Shown here in pieces: positions 45,068 to 54,940 of a stretch of 64,000 nt of DNA; positions within the stretch are counted from its first letter, which is position 1, and every line of letters starts with the position of its first letter. The translations under genes and the position numbers were made by a program. The DNA comes from Candidatus Acidiferrum typicum (GTDB lineage Bacteria; Acidobacteriota; Terriglobia; Acidiferrales; UBA7541), in assembly GCA_002478115.1 (NCBI GenBank), contig DLMH01000140.1, positions 62,001 through 126,000 of the forward strand, written 5' to 3'. A model generated the notes under the pieces. That model was not told the origin of the DNA. It worked only from the letters and a program-made list of their open reading frames with translations, and did no database searches.

Positions 45068-45251
45068 GGAAGATTCTCCTGTCTCTGATTTGACGGCGTT
45101 TGACCTATTCCTTGGATTCAAGGATCCAGCGAAAAGGTTCATGCCAAATTGAAGGGGGCGGGGCGCCGGGGCGCCCGAAGCATCCTACCACCAGTGAAAA
45201 CCAAAGAATACGGCCAGGGAGAGGCAGGCGAATCCCGCCGCGTAGTTACAT

Positions 45252-45500
45252 TCAAGGAATTCGGGCGGGCCAAAGGCCGCGGATATAGACGGTGTCGCCG
45301 GCCACGCGATAGTAGACCAGCCAATTTCCCGCGAGGAACCAACGGTGGCGGCGAAAGCGCCGGCCTTTTGCGCGTACAGGATACATGTGGGGGAATAGCA
45401 TGAGGTAGTTCAGGTGGCCAAGGATTTCGTCGCGCTCGGATTCGGGGAGTTCATCAAATACTTCCCATGCGGAACGAGTCCAAACGACTTTCCCCTTCAC
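45252..45500 (-). CDS. RelE/ParE-superfamily toxin
   Basis: 82 residues with the compact basic fold of the family: KVVWTRSAWEVFDELPESERDEIL, then LVYYRVAGDTVYIRGLW. It starts with GTG, whose last bases overlap the TGA of the antitoxin gene (GTGA), so translation is coupled. ParE members poison gyrase and RelE members cut mRNA; catalytic residues are not diagnostic here. It pairs with the upstream RHH protein. Confidence 0.82.
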   Translation of the reverse strand: MKGKVVWTRSAWEVFDELPESERDEILGHLNYLMLFPHMYPVRAKGRRFRRHRWFLAGNWLVYYRVAGDTVYIRGLWPARIP

Positions 45501-45766
45501 CGCTTTTTGCCTTTGGCAGCCTTTGCTTTAGACATGCGCACGACTTCCTCGTGCGGGATCACGCGACCCGCTTTGATGTCCGCGTCGGACTTAGCCATCA
45601 TGGCTTGAAAGGCGGGATCCGCCTCAATCTTGTCGAGGCGGTCTTCCATGTCGGAGTAGACCTGGATGGCCTGGCGGACGATCAGGCTGCGGTTTCCGCC
45701 GTTGTAAGAGGCTAGTTCTTCGAGCAGTTTGTTCGTGCGCTTATCGAGAACGAATTGTTTCCGCAT
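45497..45766 (-). CDS. Ribbon-helix-helix antitoxin
   Basis: 89 residues. The N-terminal strand and helices (RKQFVLDKRTNKLLEEL and GGNRSLIVRQAIQVY) form a ribbon-helix-helix DNA-binding domain. The C-terminal half is charged and probably wraps the toxin. It starts at the ATG at 45766 with GGGAG at the 5' end of a predicted 14 nt leader. It should repress its own promoter through the palindrome just upstream. Confidence 0.82.
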   Translation of the reverse strand: MRKQFVLDKRTNKLLEELASYNGGNRSLIVRQAIQVYSDMEDRLDKIEADPAFQAMMAKSDADIKAGRVIPHEEVVRMSKAKAAKGKKR

Positions 45767-45786
45767 AGCGGTGTCTCCCAGGAGAA

Positions 45787-45838
45787 GCATACCGCTAGAG
45801 TGTGAAATCTTCAACACCATTCATGAATGATGTTGAAT
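45787..45838 (-). promoter_or_regulatory. Promoter and palindromic operator of the toxin-antitoxin pair
   Basis: On the minus strand, -35 TTGAAG (45810-45815) and -10 TATGCT (45787-45792) are 17 bp apart. A 28 bp palindrome (45811-45838) has arms TTCAACACCATTCA and TGAATGATGTTGAA, matching at all but one base per arm, and overlaps the -35. This is the expected layout for RHH autorepression. Confidence 0.8.
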
Positions 45839-45894
45839 CATAGGGCAGCGGGGCGGGGGCGTTGTCTTTGGCGCGAAGAAACGATCGGGGGCAC

Positions 45895-47052
<1,158 letters not shown>

Positions 47053-47083
47053 AATATTCTCTGCTTGCTAAGATGCCACCCGG

Positions 47084-47096
47084 AGGCGGCCGCTAC
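47084..47096. repeat. AGGCGGCCGCTAC repeat motif
   Basis: An inverted copy of GTAGCGGCCGCCT at 1554, and the same as 36833, in the 75 bp between mqnE and the prenyltransferase gene. Confidence 0.6.
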
Positions 47097-47127
47097 ATCC
47101 ATTTTCATTTCAGAAGCTGCGAACAAT

Positions 47128-48000
47128 TCAAACGCGCCAAACCGCCGCTGCGGCGCCCCAGAACACCAGAAACAGCATACTAATATAGCCGTTCACGGTG
47201 AAAAACGCAGCGTTCAGCCTGCTCAGATCATTCGCTTTGACCAGCGAATGCTCGTAGCCGAGCAGCGTAGCCACGACGACGATTCCAGCCCATGCTGGCC
47301 ACGGCAAACCGAAACTCGCCGCCAGCCAGCTCAACAGAAGCACCACGCCCCCATGCATTACGCGCGCGATCATCAGCGCGGCGGCAACGCCAAAGCGCTG
47401 GGGCACGGAAAACAGCCCGGCCTGCTTGTCGAATTCGATGTCTTGGCATGCGTACAGCACGTCAAAGCCGCCGACCCACAAGGTGACCGCGGCGCACAAA
47501 ATCAGCATGCGCCAATCGAGGCTTCCAGTGATGGCAATCCACGCCGCGGCGGGCGAAATCCCCAGCGCAAATCCCAGGAAGAGGTGCGACCAAGTGGTGA
47601 AGCGCTTCGTGAACGAATAGAAAAACAGGATGGCCATGGCTACGGGAGCAAGCTTCAGCGCAAGCGGGTTCAATTGCCAGGCAGCCACGAAAAAGAGCGC
47701 GACGGCGGCGAGCGTGAAAATCCAGGCAAACGAAACGGAGAGCGCACCGGTGGCCAACGCGCGCATCTTGGTGCGTGGATTTTCCTTGTCGTAACGGAGG
47801 TCGGCGATGCGGTTGAGAGTCATGGCGGCGGACCGCGCGGCCACCATGGCGACCACGATCCACAGAAGCTGGTGCAGGGTGGGCCAGCTATGTTGCTTGG
47901 CGCGCGCCGCGAGCAACGCGCCGGTCAGAGCAAACGGCAGGGCAAACACCGAGTGCTCAAACTTGATCATTTCCAGGATCGTGTGAATGCGGCCAGCCAT
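47128..48000 (-). CDS. mqnP: UbiA-family prenyltransferase, probably MqnP
   Basis: 290 residues, about eight to nine membrane spans. The two prenyl-diphosphate motifs are NRIADLRYDKENPRT and DVLYACQDIEFDKQ, in the form seen in MqnP and UbiA. It attaches a polyprenyl chain to the aromatic menaquinone precursor (1,4-dihydroxy-6-naphthoate) in the inner membrane. Placement between mqnE and ubiX supports this over 4-hydroxybenzoate as substrate. Confidence 0.88.
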   Translation of the reverse strand: MAGRIHTILEMIKFEHSVFALPFALTGALLAARAKQHSWPTLHQLLWIVVAMVAARSAAMTLNRIADLRYDKENPRTKMRALATGALSVSFAWIFTLAAVALFFVAAWQLNPLALKLAPVAMAILFFYSFTKRFTTWSHLFLGFALGISPAAAWIAITGSLDWRMLILCAAVTLWVGGFDVLYACQDIEFDKQAGLFSVPQRFGVAAALMIARVMHGGVVLLLSWLAASFGLPWPAWAGIVVVATLLGYEHSLVKANDLSRLNAAFFTVNGYISMLFLVFWGAAAAVWRV

Positions 48001-48006
48001 CTCAGC

Positions 48007-48642
48007 CTACGACTCCGCCTTCATTGCGGGCGCGCTGCCGGTCCAGCGATACATTTTCTCCTGAGGCAATCCGGCGTGCGCCAGGACGCGGCAAACATAT
48101 TGCGTCACGACATCATCAATCGTTTTCGGTTTGTGATAAAACGCCGGCACCACGGGCATGATGACCGCACCGGCCTGCTGTGCCCGCAGCATGTTTTCCA
48201 GGTGGATGCGGTTGAATGGAGTGTCTCGCACGCAGAGAATGAGCTTGCGGCCCTCCTTGAGCATCACGTCGGCGGAACGCGCGACGAGGTCATCGCTGGT
48301 GCCGTTGGCAATGGCCGCCAGCGCGCCCATCGTGCAGGGCACGACAATCATGGCGTCAACGTCGTAGCTGCCGGAGGCGATGGAGGCGCCGACATCTTTA
48401 TTCGAGATGGTTTCAGTTTTTTTCGAGGCGCGCCCCAGAATGCGGCTGGGAAGTTGACGCAAATCTCCGGAGGTGATTTCCAATTCTTCGGCAAGCAGGC
48501 GCTGGCCGGTCTCCGTTACGACCAGGTGCACGCGCGTGACGCGCGAATCGTCTTCCAGGAGCGCCAGCGTTTTTTGCGCGAAAATGGCCCCGCTCGCTCC
48601 GGTCACACCAACGGTGATGGTCTGTGTTTGGGCTGAAGTCAT
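48007..48642 (-). CDS. ubiX: Flavin prenyltransferase UbiX-like
   Basis: 211 residues from the ATG at 48642. ITVGVTGASGAIFAQKTL is the N-terminal FMN-binding loop, and VVPCTMGALAAIANGTSDDL and RDTPFNRIHLENML are further UbiX signatures. It prenylates FMN to make the cofactor of UbiD-type decarboxylases, here presumably the MqnL-type step of menaquinone synthesis. The prenyltransferase gene starts 6 bp after its stop. Confidence 0.93.
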   Translation of the reverse strand: MTSAQTQTITVGVTGASGAIFAQKTLALLEDDSRVTRVHLVVTETGQRLLAEELEITSGDLRQLPSRILGRASKKTETISNKDVGASIASGSYDVDAMIVVPCTMGALAAIANGTSDDLVARSADVMLKEGRKLILCVRDTPFNRIHLENMLRAQQAGAVIMPVVPAFYHKPKTIDDVVTQYVCRVLAHAGLPQEKMYRWTGSAPAMKAES

Positions 48643-48762
48643 GGGATTTGCGCGGGTACAAACAGTCTGGCAACGCCCCGCCGGCAAGTCAAGCCGAGGC
48701 CGGCGGAAACTTCGCCTCCGCCGGCTATGCTAGACTTCCGGAGGAAGGAAGGCCATTTTATT

Positions 48763-49167
48763 ATGAGCACTGCCCCAGTCGACGTTGTGCTCGCCTTCAT
48801 GGAACGGATTAACGCGGCGGATGTGGAGCAACTCTGCGCGCTGATGACCGAAGACCACGTATTCGTGGATGGACTGGGGAACCGCATACAGGGCCGGGAA
48901 GCGATGCGCAAGGGTTGGACCAGCTACTTTCGCATGTTTCCGGATTACCGCGTGTCGCACGCGGAGGTTTTTTCGCACGGTGATGTAGTGGCGTCGTTTG
49001 GCACCGCCGAAGCGACTTACGCGGTGGAAGGACAACTTCCGAAGGAAAATCACTGGAGCGTGCCGGCGGCGTGGCGAGCTGTCGTGCGCGACGGCTTGAT
49101 CGCGGAGTGGCAAGTGTACGCGGACAATCAGGCCGCTAGAAAGATTATGGGCTGGCCCAATCCATAG
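48763..49167 (+). CDS. SnoaL-like/ketosteroid isomerase-fold protein
   Basis: 134 residues, an NTF2-like cone fold: VVLAFMERINAADVEQLCALM, then DHVFVDGLGNRIQGREAMRKGW, then FPDYRVSHAEVF. Members act as small-molecule isomerases, hydrolases or cyclases, and the substrate is not predictable. The ATG at 48763 (MSTAPVDVV) was chosen; an in-frame ATG at 48727 is less likely. larB follows 21 bp later. Confidence 0.8.
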   Translation: MSTAPVDVVLAFMERINAADVEQLCALMTEDHVFVDGLGNRIQGREAMRKGWTSYFRMFPDYRVSHAEVFSHGDVVASFGTAEATYAVEGQLPKENHWSVPAAWRAVVRDGLIAEWQVYADNQAARKIMGWPNP

Positions 49168-49188
49168 TATGGGCAGCGAGAACCGTTT

Positions 49189-49944
49189 ATGAACGAATCC
49201 GACGTTCGCAAATTACTGGAGACCGTAAGCGGGGGGAAACTCTCGCCCGAAGCAGCGCTCGAGCGGCTGAAGCATCTGCCTTTCGAGGACATTGGCTTCG
49301 CGAAGGTGGATCACCATCGAGCGCTGCGGCAGGGCTACGCGGAAGTGATCTTTGGCAAGGGCAAGACGCCGGCACAAGTGGCGGAAATTGCGCGCACCAT
49401 GCTGAAGCACAAAGCGTCGCGGAGCAATGTGCTGGTGACGCGTGCGGACGCGAAAATGTTTGCCGCCGTGAAGCGCATCAGCCGCGGCGCGAAATTTCAT
49501 CCCCTATCCGGCGTGATTACCGTCGAACGCACGCGCGAGATTACCGGCAAGGGCACGATCCTGGTTGTTTCGGCGGGCACCAGCGACATTCCCGTGGCGG
49601 AGGAAGCGGTTCTGACAGCGCAGTTGATGGGCAACCGCGTGGAGCAACTCTTCGACGTGGGCGTGGCGGGGATTCACCGGCTGCTGGAACACCGGGAACT
49701 TTTGACCAAGGCCCGCGTGATCATTTGCATCGCGGGCATGGAAGGCGCGCTGCCGAGCGTGGTGGGCGGGCTTGTCGGCGTGCCGGTGATTGCCGTGCCG
49801 ACGAGCGCGGGCTATGGCGCGAGCTTTGGCGGCGTGGCGGCGCTGCTAGGAATGCTGAACTCGTGCGCGTCCAACGTGACCGTCGTGAATATTGATAACG
49901 GATTCGGCGCGGCCTGCGTGGCGTCCTGCATCAATCGCTTGTAG
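49189..49944 (+). CDS. larB: Pyridinium-3,5-biscarboxylic acid mononucleotide synthase LarB
   Basis: 251 residues. The C-terminal half resembles Pur[65 protein letters not shown] and a final [10 protein letters not shown]. LarB carboxylates and hydrolyses nicotinate adenine dinucleotide in the first step of nickel-pincer cofactor synthesis for lactate racemase-type enzymes. LarC, LarE and LarA are not in the window, so either the rest is elsewhere or the gene is used alone. Confidence 0.92.
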   Translation: MNESDVRKLLETVSGGKLSPEAALERLKHLPFEDIGFAKVDHHRALRQGYAEVIFGKGKTPAQVAEIARTMLKHKASRSNVLVTRADAKMFAAVKRISRGAKFHPLSGVITVERTREITGKGTILVVSAGTSDIPVAEEAVLTAQLMGNRVEQLFDVGVAGIHRLLEHRELLTKARVIICIAGMEGALPSVVGGLVGVPVIAVPTSAGYGASFGGVAALLGMLNSCASNVTVVNIDNGFGAACVASCINRL

Positions 49945-50001
49945 AGTCTCTCCCCTAAGCGAATCCTGGAGTCTTGGAACATCCTGCGGGTGAAAGTCCC
50001 G

Positions 50002-51018
50002 CTAAATCGGCGATGAGGCAGCCAGTATGACCTTCAGGACACCGGATCGTTGCGCATAGGCGATGGCCTGGGGTGCATCTTTCAGCGCGAAGGTGCGCGA
50101 GATGAGCGGCGTGGGGTCCACCTTGCCGGAACGCAGCAGTGCGATGGCCTTGGCAAAGGGGCCGCAACGCGAACCGACGACGGTAATTTCCTTTACCACA
50201 ATCGGCCAAGTTTCCACGGGCGCCGCGCCGTGGAAGGTGGATTTCAGGAGCAGCGTGCCGCGCGGCTCGGTGATGTGCTGCGCAAGAGTCAAGCCGGTGG
50301 GTGAGCCAGTGGCTTCGACGACCAGACGATAATTTCCCTTCACACGCCGCAAGTCGCTGGCGTCGCCGCGAACTTTCTTTGTGGCGATTCCCGCCTTGCG
50401 CGCGTAAGCAAGCTTGTTCACATGTTTGCCATAAAGAACGACGCGCGTGCCCGAGGCCTGCAAAACGATGGCAATGAGCTGTGCCAGCTTGCCGTCGCCG
50501 AGGACCGCGGCGGTGGGAAACTCCCGAATGTTCAGTTGATCGAGGATCTGGCACGCGGCGGCGAGCGGTTCGATGAAGACCGCCTTCATGTCACTTACGT
50601 TTTTCGGAACGACGTGAAGATTTTCCAGCGGCAGGGCGAGGTATTCCGCGAACGCGCCGTCGTGCGCAACGATTCCCAGCACAGTGCGGCGGCCACAATG
50701 CGTCTTCAAACCGCGCCGGCAGAATGCGCACACGGGCTTGTAGCCATAGGCGGAGCAGGCCACATTGATCTCGCCCGCCACGCGCTTCCCGAGCCAGCGC
50801 TCTCGCGTTTTGGCGGAGACGCCCGCAACCTGCATTACTTCGCCGACAAACTCATGCCCCGGGGTGCCGCGAAACTGGTGATAGCCGCGCAGGATTTCGA
50901 TGTCGGTATTGCAGATCCCTGCGAAGCGAACGCGAATCAACGCCCAGCCGGGACGCAGCCGAGGCAGCGGCTTTTGCACCGCGACAAGACGATTTTTGGC
51001 GACCTGAAAAGAGAGCAT
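50002..51018 (-). CDS. Zinc-binding medium-chain alcohol dehydrogenase
   Basis: 338 residues from the ATG at 51018 (MLSFQVAKNRLVAV). Catalytic zinc residues are in FAGICNTDIEIL and GTPGHEFVG, and four structural-zinc cysteines lie in the loop ACSAYGYKPVCAFCRRGLKTHC, whose first spacing is longer than usual. The nucleotide-binding domain starts AVLGDGKLAQLIA, with Asp-Gly-Lys replacing the normal GxGxxG. It oxidises an alcohol or polyol with NAD(P). Its start is about 20 bp after the selA stop on the same strand, so the two may be cotranscribed. Confidence 0.85.
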   Translation of the reverse strand: MLSFQVAKNRLVAVQKPLPRLRPGWALIRVRFAGICNTDIEILRGYHQFRGTPGHEFVGEVMQVAGVSAKTRERWLGKRVAGEINVACSAYGYKPVCAFCRRGLKTHCGRRTVLGIVAHDGAFAEYLALPLENLHVVPKNVSDMKAVFIEPLAAACQILDQLNIREFPTAAVLGDGKLAQLIAIVLQASGTRVVLYGKHVNKLAYARKAGIATKKVRGDASDLRRVKGNYRLVVEATGSPTGLTLAQHITEPRGTLLLKSTFHGAAPVETWPIVVKEITVVGSRCGPFAKAIALLRSGKVDPTPLISRTFALKDAPQAIAYAQRSGVLKVILAASSPI

Positions 51019-51037
51019 GGGCAAAGTATGGCGATAA

Positions 51038-52468
51038 TTAACGCAATGCGGCAAACAGAGATTGCAGCAGCGCCGGCTCCTGCTCCGGAAATACGGTGCG
51101 CAGGTCGAGCAGCAGCCGATCGTCCTCGATGCGCGCAATCACGGCAATTCCCGCAGGTGCTTGCCGCAGTCGGGCTTCGAGTTGGACCGTCGAATGACGA
51201 GCGCTGGTGATGCGCAGCACTTTCGTGGGCAACGATTGCGCGGGAGTGGAGCCGCCGCCGACCAGCGAGCTGCCATCCGCGATTTCGATTTCGGCGTCCG
51301 ACGCGGCGGCTTGTGGCTGGAGCGCGTCGCGGAATTTCTTCGTGCGCGCGGCTATTTCTACGAGCGGCAGGCGAATCATGCGTTGCGCGGGAATGTCATT
51401 CCACGCGCCGCGGAGATACGCGCGCAGGGTCACCTCCAGCGCCGCAATCGTCAGCTTGTCCACGCGCAAGGCACGGAAGAGCGGATGGCGCCGCACCTTG
51501 GCGACGAGTTCCTTCTTCCCCGCGATGATGCCGGCTTGCGGCCCGCCCAGCAATTTGTCCGCGCTGAAAAGCACCAGCGAAAATCCCGCAGCGACACTTT
51601 CGCGCACGGTGGGCTCCGTGATGCCGCTGGCGGAGAGATCGGCGAGGCATCCCGATCCCAGATCTTCGACGACGGGCAAACTGGTGCGCGCGCCGAGTGC
51701 GATCAAGTCCGCCACTTCGGGCTTTTCCGTGAATCCGGTCACGGTGAAATTCGAGGGATGCACGCGGAGAAGCAGGCGCGTTTTTTCGTGGATGGCGTTT
51801 TCGTAGTCGGCGAGCCGCGTGCGGTTCGTCGTGCCCACCTCGCGCAAGACCGCGCCGCTCTGCTCCATGATTTCCGGGATGCGGAAGCCATCGCCAATTT
51901 CGATCAATTCGCCGCGCGAGACGATGACCTCGCCGCCGCGGGCCAGTGCCGCCAGAGTCAGCAGCACGGCTGCCGCGCAATTGTTCACCACAATGGCCGA
52001 TTCCGCACCGGTCAGGCGCTCGATCAGCCGCGCCGTGTGCACATCGCGTTTCCCGCGCGCTCCGGCCTCCAAATCGTATTCCAGATTCGAATACTGCGTG
52101 GCCGTGCGGCGAATCTCCTCCACCACGTGCGCGGAAAGAGGCGCGCGGCCGAGATTCGTGTGCAGAATTACGCCAGAGGCGTTGATCACCGGCTGCAGGG
52201 ACGGGGCGAATTCTTTCTGCATGGCATTCACGATGCGTTGTTCGATGGCGGCGGGGTGCAGAACCTCATCGGTCAGCGCTTCCCCGGAAGTGATCTCGCG
52301 CCGCAATCCTTCCAGAACCTCGCGGGTCGTTTCCACCACGAAGCTGCGCTCCACCTCGCGACAGAGTGCTACGAGGCCGGGGCGGAGGAGCAATTCATCC
52401 ACCGACGGCACGCGGCGAAGGAGCGCCGCCTGCTCGGAGGAAAGCGGCGATTTGGTGCGGGAGGCCAT
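51038..52468 (-). CDS. selA: L-seryl-tRNA(Sec) selenium transferase
   Basis: About 476 residues of the fold-type I PLP family. The N-terminal tRNA-binding region has LRRVPSVDELL; NASGVILHTNLGRAPLS is the SelA hallmark; the PLP lysine lies in LFSADKLLGGPQAG. It converts seryl-tRNA(Sec) to selenocysteyl-tRNA(Sec) with selenophosphate. This implies the genome encodes selenoproteins; selB, selC and selD are not in the window. The ATG at 52468 was chosen over a longer frame from 52504. Confidence 0.94.
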   Translation of the reverse strand: MASRTKSPLSSEQAALLRRVPSVDELLLRPGLVALCREVERSFVVETTREVLEGLRREITSGEALTDEVLHPAAIEQRIVNAMQKEFAPSLQPVINASGVILHTNLGRAPLSAHVVEEIRRTATQYSNLEYDLEAGARGKRDVHTARLIERLTGAESAIVVNNCAAAVLLTLAALARGGEVIVSRGELIEIGDGFRIPEIMEQSGAVLREVGTTNRTRLADYENAIHEKTRLLLRVHPSNFTVTGFTEKPEVADLIALGARTSLPVVEDLGSGCLADLSASGITEPTVRESVAAGFSLVLFSADKLLGGPQAGIIAGKKELVAKVRRHPLFRALRVDKLTIAALEVTLRAYLRGAWNDIPAQRMIRLPLVEIAARTKKFRDALQPQAAASDAEIEIADGSSLVGGGSTPAQSLPTKVLRITSARHSTVQLEARLRQAPAGIAVIARIEDDRLLLDLRTVFPEQEPALLQSLFAALR

Positions 52469-52632
52469 GGCGACATTTGAGCACAGCGGGGATTGCGCCC
52501 GCAATCGGCCTGCTGCCCGGAGGGCCAGCCCGTTGCCCGGGTACCCGGTGTTTCATGCGCAGCGCCCCCGCCCTTCCTGGTTGACGCTTGCGCGCTGCGC
52601 CCCTAGCATGGGGGTTCGAGGGGACTCGCTCC

Positions 52633-53250
52633 ATGGCCACCATCGACGAAGATCTGGCGCAACTTGAGCGCGATATCCGGCAACTGAAGATCGAGTACGA
52701 CGCCTTCTTCGGAGGCGGCCGCAAACGCCCGCCCACCGAAATCGAATGGCGCATCGAGTTGCTGACGAAGCGCTACGCGGAACGCGGCGGGGATATGAAA
52801 TACGGGCAGCGCTTCCGGTTCAACAACCTCGCGCAAACGTACGCGAAGTACAAGGACATTTTCCGGAAACGCCTGGCGCAGCGCGAAGAGGGGAAAGTTC
52901 AGCGACACTTTGGCGCTGCCGCGAAGGCCATCGAGGCCGAGCGCACCAAAACGCCGCCCGAACCAACGACGGCGGCTCCCGTTGCGGGCGCTGCGGAAGC
53001 GCAGGCGTTTCGCGTGGTGTGTTCAGAGCCGGAGAAGGAAACCGAGAAGGTCGATCAGCTCTACTCAGCTTTTCTGCAAGCCAAACAAAATGCCGGCGAA
53101 GAGACCTCTAAACTCAGCAAAGCCGGGTTCAAGGAATTCGTGCGCAAGAAGACCAAGGACCTCCAGGAAAAGAAGAACTGCCGCGATGTCGAGTACGTCG
53201 TGGAAGTGGTGGACGGCCAGGTCAAGCTGAAAGCCTTAGTGAAGTCCTAG
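52633..53250 (+). CDS. Conserved protein resembling the MXAN_5187 C-terminal-domain family, function unknown
   Basis: 205 residues from the ATG at 52633 (MATIDEDLAQLERDIRQLKI), preceded by GAGGGGA. The N-terminal part is a predicted coiled coil leading to EYDAFFGGGRKRPPTEIEWRI and YGQRFRFNNLAQTYAKYKDIF, a pattern I associate with a family shared by myxobacteria and acidobacteria. A Pro/Ala linker and a lysine-rich C-terminal domain follow. It has no signal peptide or membrane segment. The pairing with purH downstream is probably incidental. Confidence 0.7.
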   Translation: MATIDEDLAQLERDIRQLKIEYDAFFGGGRKRPPTEIEWRIELLTKRYAERGGDMKYGQRFRFNNLAQTYAKYKDIFRKRLAQREEGKVQRHFGAAAKAIEAERTKTPPEPTTAAPVAGAAEAQAFRVVCSEPEKETEKVDQLYSAFLQAKQNAGEETSKLSKAGFKEFVRKKTKDLQEKKNCRDVEYVVEVVDGQVKLKALVKS

Positions 53251-53361
53251 TCCCGCGACGTAAATCCCACGCTCCCGCCGGTTTTTCCCACAGGCGGTAC
53301 CTTTCCGAAACTCCGTTGCTCCGCGTACACTAATGGGTTCTTTTCATTAGCGGAGGATGAC

Positions 53362-54933
53362 ATGGGTGTGGAGCGCGCGCTGCTTAGCGTATACGACAAG
53401 ACCGGCATCGTGGAGTTTGCCAGGAGGCTGGCGGCGCTGAAGATTGAGCTGCTTTCGACGGGCGGCACGGCCAAGCTTTTGCGCGAAGAAGGCATTCCCG
53501 TCAAGGACGTTGCGGAGTTCACCGGCTGGCCGGAGATGCTGGGCGGGCGCGTGAAAACACTGCATCCGAAAGTGCACGGCGGGCTGCTTTACCGCCGCCA
53601 TCATGCGGAGGATCAGAAGCAGGCGAAGGAACATGGGATCGCGCCGATCGATCTCGTCGTGGTGAATCTCTATCCGTTTGAGGCCACGGCGGCGCGCGGG
53701 TACATCACTGCCGAGGAACTCATCGAGAACATTGATATCGGCGGGCCGACGATGCTGCGATCGGCGGCGAAAAATTTTGAAAGTGTGGCCGTGGTGACGG
53801 ATCCCGCGGACTACAATCGCGTGGCCGGCGAGCTCGAGAGTTCGGGCGATACGACGCTGGCGACGAGGATCGAACTGGCGCGAAAAGTGTTTGCCACGAC
53901 TTCCCGTTACGACGGCCTGATCACCACGGAACTCGAGCGGCTCACGGACCTCAGCGGCAAACTGGAGGTCGCGCCCAGGGCCAAGCTGCCCGAACGCGTG
54001 CACCTGGCGCTGCGGCGCAAGCAGGAACTGCGCTATGGCGAAAACCCGCACCAGGCGGCGGCATTGTATGTGCCCGCCGGGCGGCCGCCGGAAGGATTAG
54101 CCGCGGCGAAGCAACTGCAGGGCAAAGAGCTCTCCTACAACAACTACGTTGACCTGGAAGCGGCGCGCAGCCTGGTGGCGGAATTCGAGGGGCCAGCGGC
54201 GGTGATCATCAAGCACAACAATCCCTGCGGCGCGGCGGAACAGAAATCGCTGCTGGATGCTTACGTGAAGGCGTATGCCTGCGATCCCGTTTCGTCGTTT
54301 GGCGGGGTGCTGGCGTTCAATCACATTGTGGACGTGGTGACCGCGGAACAAGTGGCCAAGTTGTTCGTGGAATGTATCGTCGCGCCGGGCTTTGCGAATC
54401 GCGCGCTGGAGATTTTCGCCGCGAAGAAAAACCTGCGCCTGCTGGTTCTGCCGCAGGGCGGGTTTGAGCACGACAAGGAACTGCAGTTGAAGCGCATTCT
54501 GGGCGGCGTGCTGGTGCAGCAGCCGGATCTGGGCAATTTGCAGGGCGGGGAACTGAAGGTGGCCACCAAGCGCGCTCCAACCGATAAAGAGCTGGCGGAT
54601 TTGCGATTCGCCTGGAAAGTTTGCAAGCACGTGAAGTCCAACGCAATTGTGTTTGCGAAAGAGGGCGCAACGCTGGGCGTGGGCGCCGGCCAGATGAGCC
54701 GCGTGGACTCCGTGAAAATCGCCACGGCCAAGGCGCAAAAATCGCTGCAGGGCAGCGTGGTGGCCTCCGATGCGTTCTTCCCGTTTCCGGATGGCGTGGA
54801 GGCGGCGGCCAAGGCGGGCGCCACAGCGGTGATTCAGCCGGGCGGTTCGATCAGGGATGTGGATGTGATTGCCGCGGCTGACCGGCTCGGATTGGCGATG
54901 GTGTTCACGAGCATGCGGCACTTCCTGCACTGA
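53362..54933 (+). CDS. purH: Bifunctional AICAR transformylase/IMP cyclohydrolase
   Basis: 523 residues, full length. The N-terminal MGS-like IMP cyclohydrolase domain has LLSVYDKTGIVEFARRL, LSTGGTAKLLRE and GGRVKTLHPKVHGG. The transformylase domain has LRYGENPHQAAALY, the catalytic KHNNPCG (Lys and His) and the C-terminal AVIQPGGSIRDVDVIAAAD. It carries out the last two steps of IMP synthesis. GCGGAGGATGAC supplies the ribosome binding site. The 8 bp to the stop of acr3 is a convergent junction with no terminator seen. Confidence 0.97.
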   Translation: MGVERALLSVYDKTGIVEFARRLAALKIELLSTGGTAKLLREEGIPVKDVAEFTGWPEMLGGRVKTLHPKVHGGLLYRRHHAEDQKQAKEHGIAPIDLVVVNLYPFEATAARGYITAEELIENIDIGGPTMLRSAAKNFESVAVVTDPADYNRVAGELESSGDTTLATRIELARKVFATTSRYDGLITTELERLTDLSGKLEVAPRAKLPERVHLALRRKQELRYGENPHQAAALYVPAGRPPEGLAAAKQLQGKELSYNNYVDLEAARSLVAEFEGPAAVIIKHNNPCGAAEQKSLLDAYVKAYACDPVSSFGGVLAFNHIVDVVTAEQVAKLFVECIVAPGFANRALEIFAAKKNLRLLVLPQGGFEHDKELQLKRILGGVLVQQPDLGNLQGGELKVATKRAPTDKELADLRFAWKVCKHVKSNAIVFAKEGATLGVGAGQMSRVDSVKIATAKAQKSLQGSVVASDAFFPFPDGVEAAAKAGATAVIQPGGSIRDVDVIAAADRLGLAMVFTSMRHFLH

Positions 54934-54940
54934 GAGCCGG

